A stretch of DNA of 27,236 nucleotides from Candidatus Pacearchaeota archaeon CG10_big_fil_rev_8_21_14_0_10_30_48 (GCA_002763155.1 PFCU01000052.1:1-27236), one strand, 5' to 3'. Positions 1-6,907 are shown, numbered from the stretch's first letter. Translations and numbers: made by a program. The notes: a model not told the origin generated them from the sequence alone.

Positions 1-1455
1 AAAACCAAAATTATCTGACAAATGTATATGCTTCAAAAAAGGTTTAATTGTCTTCGCTTCTTTCAAAAGGTCTTTATCATCATAACCATATTTCCGAATC
101 ATATTTATATGTCCAACATCCCATGTAGCTCCGATTAACTTTTCAGCAATAGCTTTTGATTCAGTTTTAGTATGTCCATTTGATTGAAGTTTTTTAACAA
201 ATTTCTCTCGAGAAGCTTCTATTAATTGTTTCAAATCTTCAGCTCTACTCAAACCGCCACCAGCAGGAGGATTTTCAATACTAATTATCGGCGCAGAATT
301 ACCAAATTTTTTGTAAACATTAGAAGCAACATTTGAAAAAGTATCTGAAGATTTATCGATAACAAATTCATTAAACGGCTTGAAAATTTTTGGCCTTTCA
401 TCAAGAGTTTTCAAAACCTCCAAACCATCATGTACAACTTTACTTAAAGCGCCTTGATTATTTTTTTCTATTTGTTCATAATTCATCTGAACTTCTTTTC
501 TAAATTCATTAAGCTTCTTCAAATCACTTTTATTTCCTGCTTTTTCAACAGATTTGTATGCATAATTAAAAAGTCCCTTCAAATCATTATAAGAATTTCT
601 TAAATAAATTAATCCTGCATCTCCTCCGCCTTCTATAATATAAGGTGCGATATCAGGGCTTTTTTCAGCAATATCTTTCAAAGTTGCTTGTCCTTGATTA
701 ACTTTTTCTTGAGTTTTATAAACTAATTCTCGTATATTTGAAGGAACACCTTGTAAAGAATGCCCCATACGATTTTCAGCTAAATCCATATGATAAGCGA
801 AATTAAATAATTGTTGATCCCAAGCTTCTCTATTTATTTTTTCTATTTGTTTTTGAGGATTAAAACTTTGTACTTTTCCCTCTTTACTCTCGGGAAATTC
901 ACTCTTTTCATCTTTCACAAGTTGAACTTTCCCAGAAACAGAATCAACTGCGAAAAAATTTGTATATTTTTCCTTACCATCAATTTTTTCTCGTTGCAAC
1001 ATTTCCGGCAACTGATCTGTAGAATGTAAAGTCACAATAATATTCCCGTCAGGATCTAGTTTATGTGCTCTTTCCAACGCTTGAGTAAACTGACTTTCAA
1101 CTTGTTTTCTTTTTTCTTCTTGCCATTCATTTTTTTGCCCATCAAAACCCGAAGGTTCTTCCAAAGGACCATGAAAAGTCAATTTACTTCCAACAATTTT
1201 TGCTTGTCTTCTAATTTCGTCCAAATGTTGATCAGGAATAGCATCAAGTTGTTTAGCAAATGTTCCCTGTATTTCTAACATTTTAGCTCCTGTATTTAAT
1301 TTATCCGTCGTTTCTTTCAATTGATTAGAAGTACGTGGATCTAAAGCCAAAGAAAAACTACTTGCAGGAGATTGATATTGAGAACCAACTACAATAGAGT
1401 ATTTTTTGTCCAAAGAATAATTCCCTCCTTCATAAATAGAATTGTAAATTACCAT
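1..1455 (-). CDS. Xylose-isomerase-like TIM-barrel protein, 3' end cut by window edge
   Basis: The frame is open for 485 codons from the ATG at 1455 to the window edge, so the C-terminus is missing. It looks like the AP-endonuclease-2/sugar-isomerase TIM-barrel superfamily. Strand-end motifs in order are LTFHGPL (near residue 90), IIVTLHST (near 140), SIENPP (E393), TWDVGHINM (D446, H449) and HIHLSD (H476, H478). In this family such His, Glu and Asp residues bind the divalent metals. About 250 residues, mostly helical and charged, separate the LHST and IENP motifs, far more than in a usual barrel of about 280 aa. No signal peptide is visible. The start is supported by a TATA octamer centred 25.5 nt upstream. 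Sugar isomerase/epimerase and endonuclease IV-like nuclease activities are both possible, and the substrate cannot be told. Confidence 0.72.
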   Translation of the reverse strand, partial: MVIYNSIYEGGNYSLDKKYSIVVGSQYQSPASSFSLALDPRTSNQLKETTDKLNTGAKMLEIQGTFAKQLDAIPDQHLDEIRRQAKIVGSKLTFHGPLEEPSGFDGQKNEWQEEKRKQVESQFTQALERAHKLDPDGNIIVTLHSTDQLPEMLQREKIDGKEKYTNFFAVDSVSGKVQLVKDEKSEFPESKEGKVQSFNPQKQIEKINREAWDQQLFNFAYHMDLAENRMGHSLQGVPSNIRELVYKTQEKVNQGQATLKDIAEKSPDIAPYIIEGGGDAGLIYLRNSYNDLKGLFNYAYKSVEKAGNKSDLKKLNEFRKEVQMNYEQIEKNNQGALSKVVHDGLEVLKTLDERPKIFKPFNEFVIDKSSDTFSNVASNVYKKFGNSAPIISIENPPAGGGLSRAEDLKQLIEASREKFVKKLQSNGHTKTESKAIAEKLIGATWDVGHINMIRKYGYDDKDLLKEAKTIKPFLKHIHLSDNFGF

Positions 1456-1476
1456 AATTAAACTAAATAAAAAAAG

Positions 1477-1484
1477 TATTTAAA
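1477..1484 (-). promoter_or_regulatory. TATA box of the TIM-barrel gene
   Basis: TTTAAATA on the minus strand, centred 25.5 nt before the A of the ATG at 1455. It lies just downstream of the stop codon of the preceding gene (1491), so the TIM-barrel gene can be transcribed on its own as a leaderless mRNA. Confidence 0.6.
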
Positions 1485-1490
1485 ATTATC

Positions 1491-2072
1491 TTAATCCTTT
1501 TCCCAAGGCAATTTTTGTCGATGACTAACACGAGTGTCCTTCGGTTTTGTTTGATACTCTCTTTCCTTAGGAGTTTTATAATCTCTATTTCGGTTAGTCG
1601 TTTCAGGATTTCTAAAAACAGAGTCACTAGCTACATTCCTATTGATTCTACCTACATTTATTTGTGAATCAAATTCGGCATATTTTCTCTCTTCAGAAGA
1701 AACATACTCTTGATTTTCAGTGTAATCTCCTCGTCCTCCAGTTTCATAATTCATCTCGCTATTTTCCTTTTTATCCAAATCTCTAACGAAAGCTGTTCGA
1801 ATATTACCCAAAGGAGCAATCTGTTCTAAATTTGAAGATACATGATTTGGACTAACCGACAAAACAAAATCGGGAAAATTATCCATTTCAATTTCTTTGT
1901 CAACTTTCTTAATATCTTTTTCAAGTCCAGAAGGATTACGAATAATTTCTATTAATTTTATTTTAGATTCCTTTTCCCGAGAATTATCTTTTTTAGAAGT
2001 TTTCCTCACAATTTTCTTTTTAACCCCTTTGTTCTTAACTCCCTTTTTCACTAATTTATTATATTTAACCAT
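1491..2072 (-). CDS. Hypothetical charged, probably disordered protein (193 aa)
   Basis: I do not recognise this protein. The first 30 residues are a Lys-rich tail (MVKYNKLVKKGVKNKGVKKK). The rest is rich in Asn, Arg, Glu and Ser, with no signal peptide, membrane segment or evident enzyme motif. A short stretch around residues 60-80 (FPDFVLSVSPNHVSSN) is the only moderately hydrophobic part. An A/T octamer (AAATAAAT on the minus strand, 2094-2101) sits 25.5 nt upstream of the ATG, which supports the start and a leaderless transcript. The gene lies 35 bp ahead of the TIM-barrel gene on the same strand, but each has its own TATA box. A role in binding nucleic acid through the basic N-terminus is possible but unsupported. 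Confidence 0.6.
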   Translation of the reverse strand: MVKYNKLVKKGVKNKGVKKKIVRKTSKKDNSREKESKIKLIEIIRNPSGLEKDIKKVDKEIEMDNFPDFVLSVSPNHVSSNLEQIAPLGNIRTAFVRDLDKKENSEMNYETGGRGDYTENQEYVSSEERKYAEFDSQINVGRINRNVASDSVFRNPETTNRNRDYKTPKEREYQTKPKDTRVSHRQKLPWEKD

Positions 2073-2304
2073 AATATTAGAAAATTTTGAACTATTTATT
2101 TTTTCCGACTGATAAAATTACGTGCAATTCATAGAGGTATATATTATTTTAATTATTTACAAGATAGTAAATCTAACTTCTTAGAAATAAGTTATTACTA
2201 AATTTATCAACGGAAAATCTTGATGAAAGCGGATTTGGAGTTGTAATTAATTCAAGCATGAGCAAGACTAATTTTATTTTTTTTAATCCCAAAATCTATA
2301 CTCT
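2073..2304. other. Intergenic stretch, nothing firm beyond a promoter
   Basis: It holds the TATA box of the 193-aa gene (2094-2101) at one end and the 3' flank of the phosphatase-like gene at the other. Between them I see only AT-rich sequence. The plus strand around 2207-2330 is open for about 40 codons, but it has no start signal and no recognisable product. Confidence 0.4.
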
Positions 2305-2679
2305 TCACAATGGAAGATGTTTATCAATTTGTCGTCGAATTTCAGGATAAGTAATTTTTTTCTGAACTTCCCAATAATCCATTTCAATAATATCTGGATG
2401 GTCAAAAATAGATTTTGCAGGATTATCAATAATCTCTAATGAGATTATTTTCTTTCCTTTTTTACTAAACTTCAAATTAAATAAAAATTTATGATGTTTC
2501 CTCATAAAAATAATAATGTCTGCCCAATCAACATCTGATTTTTTCAATTTATTCAAAGCAAAGAAAACTATTCCACCATATCTCGTGGAATAACCTTTTT
2601 CTCTTAAATATTCAGCTAAATATTTACTTCTATTCACTCCTTGAGAACAAACACATAAAACTCTTTTTTTCCTCTTCAT
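2305..2679 (-). CDS. Predicted low-molecular-weight tyrosine-phosphatase-like protein
   Basis: This 124-aa protein opens with a hydrophobic strand and a P-loop, VLCVCSQGVNRS. C11 and R17 form the CX5R active-site signature of LMW-type phosphatases. It resembles the short 'predicted protein tyrosine phosphatase' group (COG4551-like) rather than full ArsC/Wzb enzymes. The aspartates of IIDNPAKSIFDHPD near residues 83-96 occupy the place where the general acid is expected. A substrate cannot be read from the sequence; protein phosphotyrosine is only one option. The start is supported by the palindromic TATA box at 2701-2708, centred 25.5 nt upstream and shared with the divergent GTPase gene, so the two are likely expressed together. 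Confidence 0.72.
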   Translation of the reverse strand: MKRKKRVLCVCSQGVNRSKYLAEYLREKGYSTRYGGIVFFALNKLKKSDVDWADIIIFMRKHHKFLFNLKFSKKGKKIISLEIIDNPAKSIFDHPDIIEMDYWEVQKKITYPEIRRQIDKHLPL

Positions 2680-2700
2680 AAAACCACAAGGCTAATCAGA

Positions 2701-2708
2701 TTTATAAA
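2701..2708. promoter_or_regulatory. Palindromic TATA box shared by two divergent genes
   Basis: TTTATAAA is its own reverse complement. Its centre (2704.5) is exactly 25.5 nt from the first base of the minus-strand ATG (2679) and 25.5 nt from the first base of the plus-strand ATG (2730). Only 50 bp separate the two start codons and no second TATA-like box is present. Both transcripts should therefore be leaderless and start from one TBP site. Confidence 0.75.
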
Positions 2709-2729
2709 AGCACTTATCTTACTAAAATC

Positions 2730-3542
2730 ATGGTTCAGCAATTCAAGTTTAAAGCAAATCGTCCACGAATAGTTGGTAATACAAACATTACTCCCTACTG
2801 GAAAGTTTTAGAAAATATCATTGAAGAATCAGACATAATATTAGAAATTTTAGACGCAAGAATGCCGGAATTATCTCGAAACGAAGAACTTGAAAAACTC
2901 ATAAAAGATAAAAGAAAAAGAGTAGTTTTTATTCTAAATAAATCTGATTTAGTTCCAAAAGAATTAGTAAAAAAAAGGAGAATCAAGTTAGCAAAAAAAA
3001 CTTCGTGCTATGCAATTTCTGCTAAAGATAAAGAAACAATTTCTAAACTTAGACAATTCATATTTGCTCAAGCTAAAGAAAGTGAGTGGTATAATGTCGG
3101 CGTTGTGGGATATCCCAACACAGGAAAATCTTCAATAATTAATTCTCTTGTAAGAAAGAAAAAAGCCCCGATATCTTCTCGTGCAGGCACTACTCATGGA
3201 CCGCAATGGGTAAAACTCAAAGAGGGCATAAGAATAATAGACTCCCCTGGAATCATTCCGTTAAAACAAACAGATGAAATTAGATACGCGCTCATAGGTT
3301 CAAAAAATCCCGAAAAAATAAAAGATTTAGAATTAGTCGCGCATAAAATAATTGAATTATTTAGTGAATCAGAAAATTTAGAAAAGCATTACAATATCGA
3401 ATTAAAGTCAGAGGACCCTGAGGAAATCATTCAAGAAATAGGTAGAAAAAAAGGTTTTCTAAAAAAAGGCAATCAAGTAGATGAAACCCGTGTAGCAATT
3501 ACGCTAATAAGAGAATGGCAATCTGGAAAATTGAGATTGTAA
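2730..3542 (+). CDS. Circularly permuted GTPase, YlqF/RbgA-YawG family
   Basis: This 270-aa GTPase has its motifs in permuted order: DAR (42-44), G4 NKSD (70-73), G5-like SAK (97-99), G1 GYPNTGKS (127-134), G2 TT (154-155) and G3 DSPG (171-174). That G4-G5-G1-G2-G3 order defines the YlqF/YawG class. Bacterial and eukaryotic members (RbgA, Nog2, Lsg1) act in late assembly of the large ribosomal subunit, so a ribosome-assembly role is the best inference. The C-terminal 80 residues form the helical RNA-binding-like tail usual in the family. The protein is cytosolic. The start codon is fixed by the shared TATA box 25.5 nt upstream. Its promoter is common with the phosphatase-like gene on the other strand. 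Confidence 0.9.
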   Translation: MVQQFKFKANRPRIVGNTNITPYWKVLENIIEESDIILEILDARMPELSRNEELEKLIKDKRKRVVFILNKSDLVPKELVKKRRIKLAKKTSCYAISAKDKETISKLRQFIFAQAKESEWYNVGVVGYPNTGKSSIINSLVRKKKAPISSRAGTTHGPQWVKLKEGIRIIDSPGIIPLKQTDEIRYALIGSKNPEKIKDLELVAHKIIELFSESENLEKHYNIELKSEDPEEIIQEIGRKKGFLKKGNQVDETRVAITLIREWQSGKLRL

Positions 3543-3555
3543 TGTTATGAATAAA

Positions 3556-3563
3556 TTTATAAA
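3556..3563 (+). promoter_or_regulatory. TATA box of the 3585-4939 cluster
   Basis: TTTATAAA centred at 3559.5, 25.5 nt before the ATG at 3585. It begins 14 bp after the stop of the GTPase gene, so the three following genes form a separate leaderless transcription unit. Confidence 0.7.
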
Positions 3564-3584
3564 ATCCTTTCTATTCAATATAAT

Positions 3585-3962
3585 ATGTCTGCGAAGAAAA
3601 AAAGTGTGAAAAATAAACCCTCAACGGTTAAAAATGACAAAGACGATCTTCTTATGCAAAATTTCATTAGTTTACAAAAGGTCTTAACTAATTTAGCAGT
3701 AAGAGTCGATAGCTTAACAAATCAAACAGCTAAACTTCTTTCCTTATTTGAAATTTCGGCTAAATCATTTGCTCAAAAACAAGGAAGTTCAATAAACCGA
3801 GATGATAAAGAATTCTTAGAAAAATTAGACCGATTAATTGAACAAAATAAACTAATCGCCAAAGGAATTACTTTAATGGAAAGCAAACCGAAAACAAATA
3901 TGCAAGAAGAAATTGTGAAGAAAACAGATTTCAAACCACGGCCATTTCCTCCAAGAATATGA
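3585..3962 (+). CDS. Hypothetical coiled-coil protein (125 aa)
   Basis: I do not recognise a named family. The first 20 residues are Lys-rich. Residues 25-60 (LLMQNFISLQKVLTNLAVRV and onward) and about 72-100 have heptad-like spacing of Leu and Ile, suggesting two short coiled coils. The C-terminus is Pro-rich (FKPRPFPPRI). There is no signal peptide or membrane segment. A TATA box lies 25.5 nt upstream of the ATG. The gene overlaps the next by four bases (ATGA), and that one abuts a third, so the three are probably co-translated. The adjacent orphan secretion-ATPase N-domain suggests that the two small proteins work as a pair. Confidence 0.72.
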   Translation: MSAKKKSVKNKPSTVKNDKDDLLMQNFISLQKVLTNLAVRVDSLTNQTAKLLSLFEISAKSFAQKQGSSINRDDKEFLEKLDRLIEQNKLIAKGITLMESKPKTNMQEEIVKKTDFKPRPFPPRI

Positions 3963-4462
3963 GCTTAAACAATAAATTCTTAGAAAAATTCACCCAAGAA
4001 CTTATTTTAAATTCAGCTCCAACTTACATCTTAAAAGAAATTGAAAAGAGAGAGAACAAACCATCTTTCAAAGAAAAAAATAATGAATTAGAAGCTCCTA
4101 TTCCCGAAAACATAGAAGAGAATTCTGAACAATTAGTTGAGGGAATAATTGAATATTCTGAAAAAGTTAAGTCCTTAATAGACGACCCAACAATTAGCAG
4201 TATTGAATGTCTTGGTCCTGAAAAGTTTATTTTAATTCATCGAGGGCAAAATATTAGTCCCATAAAATTAGAATTAGATAAAAATGAAATTAATGATATA
4301 TTGGATTATTTTTCTAAAGAAGCCAGAATTCCACGAATAAAAGGCGTCTTCAAAGCAATAGTAAATAATTTAGTTGTAACTGCAATAAATTCTGAATTTG
4401 GCGGACCAAGATTTATCATTACAAAAATACATCCAAGAGAATCGGTATATTTGGGAGATTAA
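3959..4462 (+). CDS. Orphan N-terminal domain resembling type II/IV secretion ATPases
   Basis: This is a 167-aa protein. Residues 1-55 are charged and poorly conserved in character. Residues 60-165 resemble the N-terminal domain found before the RecA core in GspE/VirB11/TadA-like ATPases: a helix, then LIDDPTISSIECLGPEKFIL (the usual 'DPTVTEIxVNGPxxI'), a strand-rich centre with HRGQ, and FGGPRFIITKI near the end where full ATPases have 'GPxxTIRK'. The protein ends there. No Walker A, Asp box or Walker B follows, and the next gene is a nucleotidyltransferase. It may be a regulator or scaffold derived from a secretion or archaellum ATPase. The match is by pattern only. It overlaps the preceding stop by four bases, so translation is coupled. 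Confidence 0.65.
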   Translation: MSLNNKFLEKFTQELILNSAPTYILKEIEKRENKPSFKEKNNELEAPIPENIEENSEQLVEGIIEYSEKVKSLIDDPTISSIECLGPEKFILIHRGQNISPIKLELDKNEINDILDYFSKEARIPRIKGVFKAIVNNLVVTAINSEFGGPRFIITKIHPRESVYLGD

Positions 4463-4939
4463 ATGAACCTCAAAATTTTAGAAAAAACAATTTTAGAAGT
4501 TAATAGAAATCTAAAAAATAACAAAATCAAATATGCTTTAATTGGAAGTGTAAATATGTTATTGCAAGGAATGGATGTGAATCCTAAAGATTTGGATATT
4601 ATAATTCAAGCTAAAGATTTAAAAAAAGTTCAAAAGATATTTTCAAACGATAAACTCCTGCTTATAAAAAAATTAAAAACATTTACAAATAATTCTACAT
4701 GGGAAATTAAAATAACACTTTCAAAAATAGATATTCAGATCTTAGGAGAAAAAGATAATGGAACATATGTTAGCAAACTATTAGGAAATAAATTAATTGA
4801 AATTTCTTTAAATGGAATTAAAATACCTTGTCTCACACTTATGGCAGAGGCTCAAGCGTATGCAGAAACAAATCGCAAACAAAAATCAGATTTAATCAAA
4901 AATTTTATAAATACTCACGAGAACAATAAAGAATATTAA
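4463..4939 (+). CDS. MNT/AbiEii-like nucleotidyltransferase-fold protein
   Basis: This 158-aa protein has the small nucleotidyltransferase signature: KYALIGSVNML (GS at residues 28-29) followed by PKDLDIII (DLD near 42-44), the Gly-Ser...Asp-x-Asp pattern that binds metal and NTP. A later strand, KIDIQILG (about residues 90-97), can supply the third carboxylate. The rest is helical. Proteins like this include tRNA/protein nucleotidyltransferases, MNT antitoxins that adenylylate HEPN toxins, and AbiEii-type toxins. No HEPN partner is present next to it. The ATG follows the preceding stop codon with no gap, so it belongs to the 3585 transcription unit. The target is unknown. Confidence 0.75.
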   Translation: MNLKILEKTILEVNRNLKNNKIKYALIGSVNMLLQGMDVNPKDLDIIIQAKDLKKVQKIFSNDKLLLIKKLKTFTNNSTWEIKITLSKIDIQILGEKDNGTYVSKLLGNKLIEISLNGIKIPCLTLMAEAQAYAETNRKQKSDLIKNFINTHENNKEY

Positions 4940-4964
4940 ATATTCCTATAAAAATTAAGAAAAA

Positions 4965-5285
4965 ATGACAGATATAAAACTTAATTTCAAAAAGATGAAT
5001 GGATTGATTCCAGCGATAGTTCAAGATTTCAAAACCAATGAAGTTTTAATGTTTGGTTTTATGAATGAGGAAGCTTGGGAGAGAACAAAGAAGCTTGGGA
5101 AAGTAACATTTTGGAGCAGAACTAGAAATAAATTGTGGACTAAAGGTGAAACATCTGGAAACTTCTTAATAGTTAAAAATATATATCTTGATTGTGATGA
5201 TGATACCTTATTAATAAAAGCAGAACCAAAAGGACCAACATGTCATACTAAAAATAAAACTTGTTTCTTTAAGGAGATAAAATGA
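4965..5285 (+). CDS. hisI: Phosphoribosyl-AMP cyclohydrolase
   Basis: This enzyme opens the purine ring of phosphoribosyl-AMP, the third step of histidine biosynthesis. At 106 aa it has the length of a stand-alone HisI without the HisE domain. Family motifs are intact: VQDFKTNEVLMFGFMN (19-34), WSRTRNKLWTKGETSGN (50-66), the metal-binding DCDDD (76-80) and CHTKNKTCF (93-101), including the conserved Cys residues that bind zinc. It is cytosolic. A TTAAATAT box (4936-4943) overlapping the previous stop sits 25.5 nt upstream and could drive it separately. No other his gene is in the window. Its stop overlaps an ATGA start of a 22-codon ORF that looks like the stub of a lost operon partner. Confidence 0.93.
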   Translation: MTDIKLNFKKMNGLIPAIVQDFKTNEVLMFGFMNEEAWERTKKLGKVTFWSRTRNKLWTKGETSGNFLIVKNIYLDCDDDTLLIKAEPKGPTCHTKNKTCFFKEIK

Positions 5286-5350
5286 ACAAACCATGTGCAA
5301 TTGTTAACCTTAAGTTGAACGCCCACAAAATATTTAATACCAAGGATTAA
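5282..5350 (+). pseudogene. 22-codon ORF coupled to hisI, likely stub of a truncated gene
   Basis: The ATG overlaps the hisI stop (ATGA) and is preceded by a strong Shine-Dalgarno, AAGGAG, five bases upstream. That is the layout of a genuine operon gene. The ORF (MNKPCAIVNLKL...) stops after 22 codons, and its last codons are the 21-bp repeat at 5332-5352, which recurs beyond the metallophosphoesterase gene. The simplest reading is a gene whose body was replaced by the inserted segment. A functional micropeptide cannot be excluded. Confidence 0.45.
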
Positions 5351-5352
5351 CT
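5332..5352 (+). repeat. 21-bp direct repeat, left copy
   Basis: ATTTAATACCAAGGATTAACT (21 bp, positions 5332-5352) recurs without mismatch at 6353-6373. The two copies flank the metallophosphoesterase gene. A looser relative, with ACC...AAG...AAC then CCCACAA, lies just before it at about 5306-5329. Confidence 0.8.
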
Positions 5353-5417
5353 CCCACAACTTTTTGCTCGAAAGATAAAAAAGATAATTTCTTAAACTAT
5401 TAAATTTCTATATTTTT

Positions 5418-6269
5418 ATGAGAAGTTTAATATTATTTGATTTGCACTATCAAGATAACAATCCTTTATCTAGAAGGCAGCTTGATAGAATTGTAGAAAC
5501 CGAAGGGGATTTTGATAGTGTGATCTTAGGAGGAGATAATGCAGAATTATCGTCTGGTTTACAAAATCATAAAGTTTTATTTGAGAGGCTTAAAACAAGA
5601 TTTGATTGCCCAGCAGGATTTATAACTGGAAATCATGAGTTGTGGGGAAAACTTGCTAATCTCTCGAGTTGGAGATTGATAAATGAAATCTTCCCAGATT
5701 TAGGAAAAGAATATGGGTTTGTTCATTTGGAACAGAGAAACCTAAATGTGGGTGATGTTTCCTTTGTTGGAACATATGGACATTTTGATTATTCCTTTTT
5801 GAGACAAAACAAAGGAGTTTCAATGGATGAATTATTGAAAGGTATATTTGTTACAGAAGGTAAGGAAATTACTTGGAAAGATAGATTAAATATGGATTGG
5901 GAAGGTAAGAGGGATGAGGAAGTTTGTGCAAAGCTTATAAAAGCATTTGATGAAAGAATTAAAACTTCAACTGGAAAATCGATTAGTATTAGTCACACAA
6001 TACCAAGATTATCTCTAAATGGTTGGCCAGATTCACCTGCTCAATATTTCATGGAAGTATATAGTGGTTCTAATCTCATCGGGGATGTTTTAGAAGCACA
6101 TGGCGGAGAATATCACTTTTGCGGTCATACTCATGCTAAAGCTAGAGATAAAATTGGAAGAACAAGGGTAATTAATCTAGGTTCAGATTATAATATCTTA
6201 AGATATGCCATTTTCCAAAAAAATGACAGAAAATGTAGCGTGGAAGAAAGTGAAGTTGTGATTAGTTAA
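5418..6269 (+). CDS. Calcineurin-like metallophosphoesterase
   Basis: This 283-aa protein carries the five blocks of the calcineurin-like phosphoesterase fold: DLH (D8, H10), GGDN (D40), GNHE (71-74), a SHT block near residue 195 and CGHTH near 235-239. These ligate two metal ions that hydrolyse phosphomonoesters or diesters. No signal peptide or membrane segment is seen, so it should be cytosolic. The substrate is not evident. The gene stands alone, 65 bp after one 21-bp repeat and 83 bp before an identical copy. It lacks the clear TATA octamer at the standard distance (only TTCTTAAA at 5389-5396), unlike most genes here. With the repeats and the truncated ORF upstream, this suggests a late arrival. 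Confidence 0.87.
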   Translation: MRSLILFDLHYQDNNPLSRRQLDRIVETEGDFDSVILGGDNAELSSGLQNHKVLFERLKTRFDCPAGFITGNHELWGKLANLSSWRLINEIFPDLGKEYGFVHLEQRNLNVGDVSFVGTYGHFDYSFLRQNKGVSMDELLKGIFVTEGKEITWKDRLNMDWEGKRDEEVCAKLIKAFDERIKTSTGKSISISHTIPRLSLNGWPDSPAQYFMEVYSGSNLIGDVLEAHGGEYHFCGHTHAKARDKIGRTRVINLGSDYNILRYAIFQKNDRKCSVEESEVVIS

Positions 6270-6318
6270 TTTTTATATTATTATTTTTCAGTTCACTGCC
6301 CCATTAATAACTTGAACT

Positions 6319-6345
6319 ATAAACCTCACTAATTATTCGGTTTAT
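6319..6345. terminator. Possible intergenic stem-loop between convergent genes
   Basis: ATAAACC (6319-6325) and GGTTTAT (6339-6345) form a 7-bp stem with a 13-nt loop between the phosphoesterase gene (plus) and the toxin gene (minus). It may mark the end of either transcript. It is weak by itself. Confidence 0.3.
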
Positions 6346-6352
6346 GTAGGAG

Positions 6353-6373
6353 ATTTAATACCAAGGATTAACT
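6353..6373 (+). repeat. 21-bp direct repeat, right copy
   Basis: Exact copy of 5332-5352, same orientation, 1021 bp apart start to start. It lies 17 bp beyond the stop codon of the convergent relE-like gene. After the exact part the flanks stay loosely alike (CCC then TTTT and CTC). Confidence 0.8.
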
Positions 6374-6390
6374 TCCCCCGTTTTCCTCAA

Positions 6391-6639
6391 TTAATCATAA
6401 ACATTTTTTCTGTGACCAATTCTTATTACCATAATTTTATTCATAGAAATAATAACATCAACAACTGCTCGATAATCTCCAATTCTTAATCTCCATAATT
6501 TTTCTCCTTGCAATCTTTTTAAAAATCTATATGGATTCTCTCTAATTGAATAAATCTTGTTTAATATAATTTCAGCATCCTTTTTTTGTAATTTTTTAAG
6601 AAAATCTTTTGCTGTTTCAGTTAGTTCAATTTGAAACAT
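6391..6639 (-). CDS. RelE/ParE-superfamily toxin
   Basis: This 82-aa protein of typical archaeal RelE length has an N-terminal strand and helices (MFQIELTETAKDFLKKLQKK), then LQGEKLWRLRIGDYRAVVDV and VIRIGHRKNVYD at the C-terminus. Basic residues of the RLRIGDYR strand and the HRKNVY end are the positions that contact mRNA and ribosome in RelE ribonucleases. Translation inhibition by A-site mRNA cleavage is the family expectation. It starts 1 nt after the stop of the upstream antitoxin gene on the same transcript. The order antitoxin then toxin is the classic one. It appears intact. Confidence 0.88.
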   Translation of the reverse strand: MFQIELTETAKDFLKKLQKKDAEIILNKIYSIRENPYRFLKRLQGEKLWRLRIGDYRAVVDVIISMNKIMVIRIGHRKNVYD

Positions 6640-6640
6640 T

Positions 6641-6877
6641 TTATTTTAGAGCAATTCCTAATTCTCTTGCTACAACCTCAATAGGATAAACTTTTCCTTT
6701 TTTAACATCTTCCAAACCTTTTTGTATTTCATTTATTTCTTCTTCATTTAAACTTTCTTCTTCACAATTATTTATTAAATTATTTAATAACTCATCATAA
6801 GACTGTCTTTTAGAGTTTTTTAGAGATTTCAATCTTTCAAGAGTTTCAAAATTGATTTGTATAGTTGTTTTTTCCAT
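6641..6877 (-). CDS. RHH-type antitoxin partner of the RelE-like toxin
   Basis: This 78-aa protein has a ribbon-helix-helix N-terminus: strand TTIQINFETLERLKSLK (3-20), then helix SYDELLNNLINN (26-37). That is a dimeric DNA-binding fold. The acidic second half (EEESLNEEEINEIQKGLEDV) and the C-terminal VYPIEVVARELGI segment probably wrap the toxin. It is the first gene of the module. A TATA-like box (6899-6907) lies about 26 nt upstream of the ATG, and a 13-bp palindrome sits between box and start. The protein likely represses its own promoter, alone or with the toxin. Confidence 0.85.
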   Translation of the reverse strand: MEKTTIQINFETLERLKSLKNSKRQSYDELLNNLINNCEEESLNEEEINEIQKGLEDVKKGKVYPIEVVARELGIALK

Positions 6878-6881
6878 ATTA

Positions 6882-6907
6882 TATAGTAACTATAACTGCT
6901 ATATAAA
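6882..6907 (-). promoter_or_regulatory. TA promoter with palindromic operator
   Basis: TATAGT-A-ACTATA (6882-6894) is a perfect 6-bp inverted repeat with one central base. It lies 5-17 nt upstream of the antitoxin ATG, between the start and a TATATAAA box (6900-6907). A repressor bound there would cover the initiation site. It contains the heptamer AGTAACT, also found on the opposite strand in the iterons at 14671-14710. Confidence 0.6.

Noticed and set aside
811..1278. Plus-strand ORFs of 71-72 codons (811-1029, 1063-1278)
   Set aside because: They lie antisense to the open minus-strand TIM-barrel frame and have Phe/Leu-rich low-complexity translations typical of a reversed A-rich gene.
2214..2290. 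Possible C/D-box sRNA beginning TTGATGA
   Set aside because: A C-like box is present but no convincing D (CTGA) box lies at a suitable distance.
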